Part shown: in pieces, positions 1 through 6,245 of the stretch
Layout of the letters: the number at the start of each line of letters is the position of its first letter
Position numbering within the stretch: the stretch's first letter is position 1
Made by a program: the position numbers and the translations under genes
NCBI GenBank assembly: GCA_046724435.1
Contig: JBKOWN010000191.1
Coordinates: 1 to 7,883 of the forward strand
Reading direction: 5' to 3'
DNA from: JALZAA01 sp046724435
GTDB lineage: Bacteria; Actinomycetota; Acidimicrobiia; IMCC26256; JACDBD01
DNA length: 7,883 nt
Notes under the pieces: model-generated
Database searches by the model: none
Told to the model about the DNA's origin: nothing
The model's input: only the letters and a program-made list of their open reading frames with translations

Positions 1-105
1 AGCTGGTTTCGACCGGTACCGATCATCCTGACCAAGCCGGCAATGAGTTGGACCCGCGATCCCTTTAAACGGCGCGAGTACGAGAATGTGAGGGGAGCGA
101 CGCCG
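1..105. other. Left-edge region upstream of the first gene
   Basis: No complete gene is visible here. The frame of the first gene stays open to the window edge, so a longer N-terminus cannot be formally excluded. A second + strand frame is open from base 3 to a TAA near 66-68 and could be the last ~20 codons of a gene lying outside the window, but it is too short to identify. I see no convincing promoter. A TTGGAC at 48-53 and a TACGAG at 79-84 are too far apart (25 bases) to form a normal pair. Confidence 0.4.
91..97 (+). promoter_or_regulatory. Shine-Dalgarno site for the first gene
   Basis: AGGGGAG ends 8 bases before the ATG at 106. It is the reason for choosing this ATG over the in-frame ATG at 43, which has no such site and would add 21 residues before the first Rossmann strand. 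Confidence 0.65.
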
Positions 106-1005
106 ATGGACGTGGTGACGGGAGCGTTCGGATATACGGGCAGGTTCATCACCCGGCGACTGCTGCAGTCGGCGAGCGTCGTGCGCACCTTGACCGATCA
201 CCCCGATCGGCCGAACCCCTTCGATGAGCGGGTGGAAGTAGCTCCGCTCGCGTTCGAGGACCGGCCCGCGCTCGCTGCGAGCCTCCGCGGCGTGGACGTC
301 CTCTACAACACGTATTGGATTCGGTTTGCGCGCGGAGACGTCACGTTCGACCGGGCTGTTCGGAACACCCGCCACCTCGTCGAGGCAGCGGTGGAAGCCG
401 GCGCTCGCAGGATCGTGCACCTCAGCATCGCCAACCCCGAGGCGTCCTTGCTTCCGTACTTCACTGCGAAGGCACGTGCCGAGCAGTTGGTTATGAGTTC
501 GTCCGTGCGGTACGGAATCGTTCGCCCGACGGTGCTGTTCGGTGGCGGTGACGTCCTGATCAACAACATCGCCTGGTTGTTGCGACGACTGCCCGTGTTC
601 GGCATCGCCGGCTCTGGTGCCTACCGAATTCGGCCGGTTCATGTGGACGATGTCGCTGCGATCGCGGTAGCTGCAGGACGCCGAGACGACGATGTGGTGC
701 TCGATGCGGTCGGCCCGGAGATCTACACCTTCGAGGACCTCGTTGGTCTGATCGCGGACACGGTCGGCCATCGTCCGGCGATCGTCCACGTACCGCCCAG
801 GGTGGTGCTCGCGGTGGCGATGACGCTCGGCCTGTTCGTGCGTGACGTGCTCGTGACCGGCGACGAGCTCGCGGGCCTCGTGGCCGGGCTCGTTGTCACC
901 GAAGGTCCCGCGACGGGCACGGTTCGACTCAGCGAGTGGCTCGCCGAGCACGCAGGCGAGGTCGGCCGGCAGTACGCGTCCGAGCTGGCCCGCCACTACC
1001 GCTGA
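106..1005 (+). CDS. NAD(P)-binding, NDUFA9/NmrA-like atypical SDR protein
   Basis: The product is 299 residues. It starts directly with a Rossmann beta strand and the dinucleotide-binding motif TGAFGYTGR (residues 5-13, glycines 6, 9 and 12), which fits the extended/atypical short-chain dehydrogenases. A Y-x-x-x-K pair (Y118, K122) lies in YFTAKARAE, followed by the typical 'R-P-T-V-L-F-G' strand (140-146). The segment RIRPVHVDDVA (174-184) is characteristic of the NDUFA9-like and NmrA-like branches. These proteins bind NAD(P)H; some are oxidoreductases and others are sensors or assembly factors. The hydrophobic stretch around 232-245 may be a lipid or membrane contact, but there is no clear signal peptide. 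It ends 34 bases from the convergent UbiA-like gene. Substrate is unknown; membership in the neighbouring lipid cluster is inference from position only. Family assignment is firm, function is not. Confidence 0.85.
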   Translation: MDVVTGAFGYTGRFITRRLLQSASVVRTLTDHPDRPNPFDERVEVAPLAFEDRPALAASLRGVDVLYNTYWIRFARGDVTFDRAVRNTRHLVEAAVEAGARRIVHLSIANPEASLLPYFTAKARAEQLVMSSSVRYGIVRPTVLFGGGDVLINNIAWLLRRLPVFGIAGSGAYRIRPVHVDDVAAIAVAAGRRDDDVVLDAVGPEIYTFEDLVGLIADTVGHRPAIVHVPPRVVLAVAMTLGLFVRDVLVTGDELAGLVAGLVVTEGPATGTVRLSEWLAEHAGEVGRQYASELARHYR

Positions 1006-1039
1006 GCCGGGCTCGCTTCGGGCCGGGAGCTTGGATCGG

Positions 1040-1774
1040 TTAGGTGAGGCGCGCGACGACGAGCGCGAGCGCGAGGGCGAGCACGGCCCACGAAAGCCAA
1101 CGGAGCGCGCGCTCGAGGGGCGCGAGCAGTGTGTCCTCGTCGAGTTGTCTGAGGGTTCCGTCGTCGAGGCTGAGCGCGCCGTCGACGCCGGTGACGTGGC
1201 GCCGGATGAGGCGCGCCGGCGTGCTCAGGCTGCGCTGTGCATACGAGAGCGCGAAGGCACCGAGAGCCGCGATGACCGCGGCGGCATCGAGGCGTCCGGC
1301 TTGTGCGACGTAGCCGGTCAGCAGCGGGAACGCGCCCCACGCGGCCGCGAAGCCGAAGTCGGTGTGCACGCGCCCGCCGAAGAGCTCGAGGTTGTACGCG
1401 ACGACGAGGATCGGTCCGACGACGATGAATGGAAGGAGCACCCATCCGACGCTCGACAGACCGGCGACGCCCAACGCGACGGCCGCGGCCAGTCCGGCTG
1501 CGGCGGCCGCGAGCAGTGTCCCGTCGGGAATGTGGGTCCGGAGCGGATGGCCGTGGCGCTCGTCGAGCGCATGGGCGGCGATGCCGACCGCGGCGAAGAA
1601 TGCCAGGACGGTCGCCAGCAGCCGAACGCTGTCGAAGTGGGGTGCGAGCGACGCTCCGATGACCACGTACGAGAGATGCCATGCCGTGTATGGCGGGTGC
1701 AGGATCGACCACCAGTCTCGCCAACCACCGGGCCGGACGCTGTAGTACGCGGGCCGGCGATCCGAGTCAGGCAC
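1040..1774 (-). CDS. UbiA-like integral membrane protein (degenerate prenyltransferase relative)
   Basis: The product is 244 residues with about six to seven hydrophobic helices (roughly 33-46, 50-70, 86-106, 108-127, 138-156, 163-178 and 226-242). Family members transfer prenyl chains to aromatic or other acceptors at the inner membrane, using two Asp-rich loops that bind Mg-diphosphate. Here the first loop reads AHALDERHGHPLRT (67-80): only D71 remains of the usual N-D-x-x-D-x-x-x-D pattern. The second loop region, YNLELFGGRVHTDFG (127-141), keeps the position of one Asp (D139) and the following small-residue helix and PLLTGY (150-155). It is shorter than the usual ~280-300 residues. The GTG start at 1774 lies within the end of the methyltransferase gene (8-base overlap), so the two are surely co-transcribed and probably translationally coupled. 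It may be a non-canonical prenyltransferase, a binding protein or an unrelated membrane protein; the UbiA link is by motif layout only. Confidence 0.7.
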   Translation of the reverse strand: MPDSDRRPAYYSVRPGGWRDWWSILHPPYTAWHLSYVVIGASLAPHFDSVRLLATVLAFFAAVGIAAHALDERHGHPLRTHIPDGTLLAAAAAGLAAAVALGVAGLSSVGWVLLPFIVVGPILVVAYNLELFGGRVHTDFGFAAAWGAFPLLTGYVAQAGRLDAAAVIAALGAFALSYAQRSLSTPARLIRRHVTGVDGALSLDDGTLRQLDEDTLLAPLERALRWLSWAVLALALALVVARLT

Positions 1775-2498
1775 TGGCCTTCGTTCCCCACATCACGAGC
1801 CCCCCACCCAGGCTCATCTCGCGGACTCCGACGCCGGTCATGCCGGCATCGCGCCATGCCTGGACCGACCACCCCAGCGGATACCGCCGATAATGCGCGG
1901 AGATGTTCGGACCGAGGAAGCGACCGACCGCGATCCAGTCACGCCCACCAACGCTGCCCGCGACCGGGAGCACGAGCCGCGTGTACAGCCACCACGACCA
2001 CCGCCAGAACGACCGACGTGGTACCAGGAAGTCGAGGCTGGCCATCGGCGACCCCGGCTTGAGGACGCGGGTGAGCTCCCGCAGAGTGGCGGCCGGGTCG
2101 GCGACGTACCGCAAGAGATAGGTGAACGTGACCGCGTCGAACGCCGCGTCGGGGAACGGGAGCTCCTCGGCGCGCCCGGCGAGCAGTTCGACGCGACCGT
2201 CGGACGCGCTCGCCGCGACGTTCGCCTGGCCGCGCCGCAGCATGGCCTCGGTGAGGTCGACGCCGGTGACGAACGCGTCGGTCTGCTCCGTGAGCCGGAG
2301 CGCAACGCCGGCGGTGCCGGTGGCGACGTCGAGGAGACGACGAGGGCGGGCCGGTACGATCCGATCGACCATCGCTTGCCGCCATCGGCGGTTCTGCCCG
2401 AGCGAGAGCACCTCGGCCAGCAGGTCGTACCGGTTCGGGAGACCGGTGAAGAGGCCTCGTGCAAAGCGGTTGGGATCGCTGGTTGCCCGAAGTTGCAT
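1767..2498 (-). CDS. UbiE/MenG-like SAM-dependent methyltransferase
   Basis: The product is 243 residues, the usual UbiE/MenG length. The N-terminus carries the family block GLFTGLPNRYDLLAEVLSLG (15-34). The SAM-binding motif I is LLDVATGTAGVAL (55-67), with an acidic ribose-contact residue at D81 in GVDLTEAML. AEELPFPDAAFDAV (110-123) and RVLKPGSPMASLDFLVP (144-160) match the later UbiE signatures, the second with GSP/LDF in place of the common GGx/LEF. UbiE/MenG enzymes C-methylate demethylmenaquinone or a ubiquinone precursor, but the C-terminal third (YRRYPLGWSVQAW) differs from classical MenG, so the acceptor could be another quinone or prenyl lipid. The ATG at 2498 has a GAGAGG Shine-Dalgarno site 8 bases upstream (2512-2507). 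It is the first gene of a two-gene operon with the UbiA-like protein and is divergent from the geranylgeranyl-reductase-like gene. Confidence 0.88.
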   Translation of the reverse strand: MQLRATSDPNRFARGLFTGLPNRYDLLAEVLSLGQNRRWRQAMVDRIVPARPRRLLDVATGTAGVALRLTEQTDAFVTGVDLTEAMLRRGQANVAASASDGRVELLAGRAEELPFPDAAFDAVTFTYLLRYVADPAATLRELTRVLKPGSPMASLDFLVPRRSFWRWSWWLYTRLVLPVAGSVGGRDWIAVGRFLGPNISAHYRRYPLGWSVQAWRDAGMTGVGVREMSLGGGLVMWGTKASA

Positions 2499-2559
2499 GG
2501 GCCGCGCCTCTCGCCCGGGTGCGAGTCAAACCCTAATGTCTTGAGCGTCGAGGAGGCTG
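2499..2559. promoter_or_regulatory. Divergent promoter region between methyltransferase and reductase genes
   Basis: This 61 bp gap must hold the start signals for both flanking genes. TAATGT (2534-2539, + strand) and TAGGGT (2535-2530, - strand) both fit the TANNNT -10 pattern and overlap each other. They would give leaders of about 14 and 24 bases. I see no good -35 element for either, which is common in actinobacterial promoters. The overlap implies that the two genes would share or compete for polymerase and any regulator. Confidence 0.35.
2551..2556 (+). promoter_or_regulatory. Close-set Shine-Dalgarno site of the reductase gene
   Basis: A perfect AGGAGG lies only 3 bases before the ATG at 2560, closer than the usual 5-9. 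No better start exists nearby: the upstream in-frame ATG at 2536 runs into TGA after two codons. The short spacing may lower initiation efficiency. Confidence 0.6.
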
Positions 2560-3900
2560 ATGAAAGCTGAGCACTTCGATGCGCTCGTCGTCGGGGCGGG
2601 GCCTGCCGGCAGCATCGCGGCGACGGTGCTGGCCCGAGGCGGCGCCCGGGTCGCGCTCGTCGACAAGGCCAGCTTCCCGCGCGACAAGGCGTGCGGCGAC
2701 CTCATCGGTCCGCGAGGCGTCCAGCTGCTGACCGAGCTCGGTATCGCCATTCCCGGCGCGCTCAGGGTGGACGACATGATCGTCGTCGGCCCGACCTCTC
2801 GGCGTGTTCGGCTCCCTTGCTATCCCGGTCGCACCTACCCCGGATACGGGGTCGCGATGCGCCGCGTCGATTTCGACGCTGCGGTCCGGACGGCCGCGCT
2901 CGATGCCGGCGCGGAAGCATTCGTGAGCCGCGCCGCCGACCCCTTGTGGGGTGACACAGGCCTCGAAGGCTTCACGCTGTCGAGCGGAACCGACGTGCGC
3001 GCCGACATGATCATCGGCGCTGACGGAGCGTCCAGCCGCGTCGCAGCCGCTGCCGACCTCGTCGATGCCCGCCAGGTGCTGTGGGGATTCGCAGTACGCG
3101 CGTATGTACAGCACACGGTGGATCTTCCGTACATCGTGCTCTGGGAGCGGAGCCCGTGGCGGGCCTTCCCCGGATACGGCTGGCTGTTCCCCGGACCCGA
3201 CGGCGGCAGCAACCTCGGGCTCGGACTCGGGACAATGTCGAGCCGCACCGGCGCGGCAAGAGCTGCGCACGAGCTTCCCGCCTTCGTGCGCACGCTCAAC
3301 GACCTGGGGCTCCTCGAGGGCGACGTTTCGACACCGACCTTGGGCGGCTGGCTCAAGCTGGGCATGATCGGAACGAACCCCGCGCGAGGGCGCGTGCTCC
3401 TTACCGGCGACGCGGCGGGACTGGTGAATCCGCTCCAAGGCGAAGGCATCTCGCAGGCCATGACCAGTGGCCGAGCCGCCGCGCAGGCCGTCCTGGCCGG
3501 CCCGGCACAGGCGAGCCGGCGTTACCGCGCGTACCTCGCGAACACCTTCGCGCCGTATCACTCGACGACCGCGCCTGCGCATCGAGCGCTCTTGCCGCGG
3601 CCGCGACTCGTCTCGACTGTCGGCCGCATGCTCACGGCGCCCGCCCTCGGATCACTCGTCGCTCCCGGCTGGTCGATCTTCTGGAACGACCTCCTCGACG
3701 GCGCTCAGCCGAAGGTGCCGCGAGCGGTCGCGGCCGTCGCGGCGGGCATCGGCCGCACGGCCACCGGGCGTGGCCCCACGCGGGACTGGTTCACGGCAAC
3801 CCTCGGCCCCGGGTCTGACGGCGGAGCGGATTCCGCTTCCGCGCCGAGCGAGCCGGTCACAACCGCGCCGATTCCCGATCGCTCGTCCTGGAGTCGCTGA
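2560..3900 (+). CDS. Geranylgeranyl reductase family FAD-dependent oxidoreductase
   Basis: The product is 446 residues. The N-terminal FAD/ADP-binding motif is VVGAGPAGS (10-18, glycines 12, 14 and 17). It is followed by FPRDKACGD (39-47), the R/K-x-C-G block of the geranylgeranyl reductase family. Further family marks are IIGADGASSR (151-160), GYGWLFPG (205-212) and the second FAD block LLTGDAAGLVNPLQGEGIS (280-298). Relatives reduce double bonds of prenyl chains: ChlP/BchP in chlorophyll, archaeal lipid reductases, and MenJ, which partly saturates the mycobacterial menaquinone tail. Placement head to head with a UbiE-like gene and a UbiA-like gene favours a quinone or other prenyl-lipid substrate. 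The last ~30 residues are a Gly/Ala/Ser/Pro-rich, probably disordered tail that makes the protein longer than the ~400 residues typical of MenJ. It may be soluble or membrane-associated. The exact substrate is not shown by the sequence. Confidence 0.9.
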   Translation: MKAEHFDALVVGAGPAGSIAATVLARGGARVALVDKASFPRDKACGDLIGPRGVQLLTELGIAIPGALRVDDMIVVGPTSRRVRLPCYPGRTYPGYGVAMRRVDFDAAVRTAALDAGAEAFVSRAADPLWGDTGLEGFTLSSGTDVRADMIIGADGASSRVAAAADLVDARQVLWGFAVRAYVQHTVDLPYIVLWERSPWRAFPGYGWLFPGPDGGSNLGLGLGTMSSRTGAARAAHELPAFVRTLNDLGLLEGDVSTPTLGGWLKLGMIGTNPARGRVLLTGDAAGLVNPLQGEGISQAMTSGRAAAQAVLAGPAQASRRYRAYLANTFAPYHSTTAPAHRALLPRPRLVSTVGRMLTAPALGSLVAPGWSIFWNDLLDGAQPKVPRAVAAVAAGIGRTATGRGPTRDWFTATLGPGSDGGADSASAPSEPVTTAPIPDRSSWSR

Positions 3901-3902
3901 AC

Positions 3903-3930
3903 CTGTCGACGTTCGCGCGCGAAGTGACAG
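3903..3930. terminator. Palindromic hairpin between convergent genes, possible terminator
   Basis: CTGTC (3903-3907) pairs with GACAG (3926-3930), and between them is the perfect 12-base palindrome TTCGCGCGCGAA (3912-3923). With two single-base bulges (3908 and 3911), AC/GT also pairs, giving about 11 paired bases around a 4-base loop. It starts just after the reductase stop codon and 18 bases before the end of the convergent AraC-family gene. On the + strand it is followed by CGTTTCT, a weak T tract. It is well placed to separate the two convergent transcripts. Confidence 0.5.
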
Positions 3931-3948
3931 CGTTTCTGGCGCCGATCC

Positions 3949-4770
3949 TTACAAGCGGCTGTCGGCTTCGAGCAGCGCGCGTAGCTCCGACGGGGGCGCG
4001 CCGGTTTCCGTCCGCAGCACTCGGCAGAGATGGCTCTGATCCGCAAGGCCGAGATCGGCGGCCAGGCGCGCGAGGTGGCGTTCGCCGTCTGCGAGTCGCT
4101 CGAGGGCGGTCCGCGCTCGGAGCCGCATGCGGTGACGCGAGATCGTATGACCGGTCGCGCTGTGGAAGATCCGGCTGAGGTGATGGGGCGAGACCGCGAG
4201 TTGGCGCGCGAGTTGTGTCAGCGACAGGGTGGCGTCGGCGGCCAACGCCTCACGCGCACCACTGACGGTGCGGTTCCTGGCGCGCGTCGTCGCCGGACGA
4301 CCGCTCGCGACGCAGCGGGAGTCGACCAGTTCGAGCGCTCGCGCCGCGGTCGTGATCGCGCTCTCGACGAGCTCATCCGCGTCGGCGCCCCGGCGTCCGC
4401 CTGCGAGCAGGAGCCGGTGTTCGAGATCGAGCTGCGGCGACGTAGGGAGCGGACCCGAGGGAAGCGTTTCCTCGCTCCCCCAGAGCGACGCCACTAGTGA
4501 GGGATCGACGCTGATGGCGGTGCATTCGTCGCCGTCGGCGTGCGGGTGGTCGAAGGATTCTTCTTCTCCGGGATTCGTGCAGTAGGCGACCGTCGGGTCG
4601 AACAGGGATTCATCGCCGTCGACGACGCGCGCGAAGCAGCCACGGCGCACGAACACCAGGGCATGGACGCGGGCGGGCTCGGCTGACTGACCGCGGCGCG
4701 GAGCCTCGCGGCACGAGACGTCTCGGATCGTGATGCCGTCCCGGTCGACGACTGTTCGCTCATGCAGCAC
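3949..4770 (-). CDS. AraC-family transcriptional regulator
   Basis: The product is 273 residues, a normal size for the family. The N-terminal ~90 residues form an effector domain of the cupin-like type, with CTNPGEEESFDHPHADGDE (64-82) as the recognisable stretch. The C-terminal ~100 residues hold two helix-turn-helix units: about 183-202 (LTQLARQLAVSPHHLSRIF) and about 232-252 (LARLAADLGLADQSHLCRVL). They are followed by TGAPPSELRALL (256-267), the usual end of the AraC DNA-binding domain. The reading frame stays open far upstream, but the GTG at 4770 is the best start because GAGGA lies 8 bases before it and the upstream part is antisense to the transporter. Placed head to head with an MFS efflux-type transporter, it most likely controls that gene in response to a small molecule; this target is inferred from position. 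The domain call is firm. Confidence 0.9.
   Translation of the reverse strand: MLHERTVVDRDGITIRDVSCREAPRRGQSAEPARVHALVFVRRGCFARVVDGDESLFDPTVAYCTNPGEEESFDHPHADGDECTAISVDPSLVASLWGSEETLPSGPLPTSPQLDLEHRLLLAGGRRGADADELVESAITTAARALELVDSRCVASGRPATTRARNRTVSGAREALAADATLSLTQLARQLAVSPHHLSRIFHSATGHTISRHRMRLRARTALERLADGERHLARLAADLGLADQSHLCRVLRTETGAPPSELRALLEADSRL
4714..4725. promoter_or_regulatory. 12-bp perfect palindrome near the divergent AraC/MFS starts
   Basis: CGAGACGTCTCG is a perfect inverted repeat inside the 5' end of the AraC-family gene, 45 bases into its coding region and about 64 bases upstream of the likely transporter start. It could be an operator for the transporter promoter. AraC proteins more often bind direct repeats, and about two chance 12-bp palindromes are expected in a window this size, so this is only a candidate. 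Confidence 0.25.
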
Positions 4771-4778
4771 GAAAGGCG

Positions 4779-4783
4779 TCCTC
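4779..4783 (-). promoter_or_regulatory. Shine-Dalgarno site fixing the AraC-family gene start
   Basis: On the - strand GAGGA sits 8 bases before the GTG at 4770. It decides the start of the regulator gene and argues against the long upstream extension of its open frame. Confidence 0.6.
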
Positions 4784-4788
4784 GCGAA

Positions 4789-6231
4789 TTGAGCACGAAC
4801 GTCCAAGCCGCGGAACTGCCTCGCCTTCATCCTTATTCCATGGGCGTTCTGGTGATCTTGCTCGTCGGGCAGGCGATGGCGTCGATGGACGAGGAGATTC
4901 TCGTCGTCGCCTCCCCGAGCCTGCGCCACGACCTGCACGCGTCCGACGCCGAGCTGCAACTCGTGCTGGCGATGTACACGATGATGTTTGCGGCGCTGGT
5001 CGTGACGGGCGCGCGGCTCGGCGACGTCGTGGGACGGCGACGAGTATTCCTGGTCGGCTTGAGTGGCTTCACGCTTGCGTCCCTCGCCGGCGGTCTGGCC
5101 CCGACCCCGACCGCGCTGATCGTCGCACGCGCCGCGCAGGGCGCATCGGCCGCGCTCATGACCCCTCAGGTCCTGTCGATCATCCAGCTTCATTTCGAGG
5201 GTGAGCGACGGGCGCGCGCGATCGGTGCGTATTCGCTGGTCCTCGCCGTCGGCGTCGCCGTCGGTCAGATTCTCGGCGGCCTCCTCGTCACCTTGCATCT
5301 CTTGACCGCCGCCTGGCGTCCCGCCTTGTTGCTCAACGCTCCCATCGGTGCGTCACTGCTGCTCGTTGCGCGCCGGGCGTTACCCGACGTGAGCCGCGGA
5401 GTACGACGGAGCCTCGATCCGGCCGGAGCTGCGCTGCTCGGCATTGCGCTCCTGGGACTCGTCATTCCGCTCTCGCTCGGCCGCGACACCGGCTGGCCGG
5501 CCTGGACCTGGCCGTGCCTGTTCGGCTGTGCGGTGGCGCTCGGCGGATTCGTCGCGCTCGAGCGACGCCTTGCTGCGCGCCGCAGTGATCCGCTGTTCGA
5601 TCTCGACGTGATGAGACAGCCCGGTGTCGCAGCCGGGGTTGGCGCGGTGACACTGATCATGGCCTGCTATGCAGGCCTGCTCGTCAGCCTCACCCTGCAC
5701 CTGCAATCCAGCCTGCGGTTCTCTCCCCTGGACGCGGGACTGATCTTCACCGCGTACGCCGCCGGTTTCGCCGCGACGAGCGTCGCCTGGACCCGCGCCA
5801 GCGCGGACGTGCGTGACCGCCTCCCCGTCATCGGGGCGCTGATCATGGGTGGAGGGTTCCTGGGCATCGGCGTGATCGCCGCCGGAGGCGGTTGGCCGGT
5901 CGCGCTCACGACGCCGTTGCTGGTCTGCGCGGGCGCGGGTCACGCGTTGGGGTTCAGCCCGCTGGCAAGCCGCCTGACCACCGTCGTACGTCCCGAACAG
6001 GCGGCCGACCTCAGTGGGCTCATCATCACGGCGAGCCTCGTCGGCCAGGTGCTAGGCGTTGCGGCGTTCGTCGACATCTACTTCGCGCTTCTCGCGCGCG
6101 GCTCGGCGTTCGCCCTCGCGCTCACGACCTTCGTGATGTGCGCCACCCTCGTCGCAACTGCGGCGTGTGCGCGTAACTCGGTCCCTCGACGCACGACAGC
6201 ACGAGCACGAAGACATAACTGCCCGTACTGA
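4789..6231 (+). CDS. MFS transporter, DHA2 (14-helix drug:H+ antiporter) type
   Basis: The product is 480 residues from the TTG at 4789, with 14 predicted membrane helices. The first is about 17-40 and the last about 440-462. Helix 1 ends in MDEEILVVASPSL (33-45), the place where DHA2 pumps usually have L-D-x-T-I-V-x-V-A-L-P; the acidic DEE is unusual. Loop 2-3 carries the MFS motif A variant GARLGDVVGRRR (74-85), and helix 5 carries the antiporter motif region GVAVGQILGG (155-164). Relatives export drugs, dyes or antibiotics using the proton gradient. An in-frame ATG at 4762 would overlap the start of the divergent regulator by 9 bases and has no Shine-Dalgarno site; the ATG at 4840 would begin inside helix 1. 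No start has a strong ribosome site (AAAGG lies 12 bases before 4789), so the start is uncertain. The divergent AraC-family gene is its probable regulator. The substrate is unknown. Confidence 0.9.
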   Translation: MSTNVQAAELPRLHPYSMGVLVILLVGQAMASMDEEILVVASPSLRHDLHASDAELQLVLAMYTMMFAALVVTGARLGDVVGRRRVFLVGLSGFTLASLAGGLAPTPTALIVARAAQGASAALMTPQVLSIIQLHFEGERRARAIGAYSLVLAVGVAVGQILGGLLVTLHLLTAAWRPALLLNAPIGASLLLVARRALPDVSRGVRRSLDPAGAALLGIALLGLVIPLSLGRDTGWPAWTWPCLFGCAVALGGFVALERRLAARRSDPLFDLDVMRQPGVAAGVGAVTLIMACYAGLLVSLTLHLQSSLRFSPLDAGLIFTAYAAGFAATSVAWTRASADVRDRLPVIGALIMGGGFLGIGVIAAGGGWPVALTTPLLVCAGAGHALGFSPLASRLTTVVRPEQAADLSGLIITASLVGQVLGVAAFVDIYFALLARGSAFALALTTFVMCATLVATAACARNSVPRRTTARARRHNCPY

Positions 6232-6245
6232 CGCTCTTGCGTCGG
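6228..6245 (+). terminator. Short hairpin at the end of the transporter gene
   Basis: CTGACGC, a TCTT loop, then GCGTCGG form a 7-bp stem with one T-G wobble. It overlaps the transporter stop codon (6229-6231). No real T tract follows (GTAATTCATT), so it would be a weak terminator at best. Confidence 0.3.

Noticed and set aside
1006..1039. Terminator between the first gene and the UbiA-like gene
   Set aside because: Only a 4-bp GAGC/GCTC stem is present and no T tract, so I do not claim it despite the suitable position.
893..2062. 389-codon + strand open frame across the UbiA-like and methyltransferase genes
   Set aside because: It is antisense to two genes with clear family motifs, its sequence is rich in Arg/Glu/Gly with no domain, and long shadow frames are expected at this GC content.
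2533..3582. 349-codon - strand open frame inside the reductase gene
   Set aside because: It is antisense to a gene with all family motifs intact; the translation is compositionally biased with no recognisable domain.
4771..5298. N-terminal extension of the AraC-family frame to 449 residues
   Set aside because: The extra part is antisense to the transporter and low in complexity, the AraC family is about 270-300 residues, and a GAGGA ribosome site points to the GTG at 4770.
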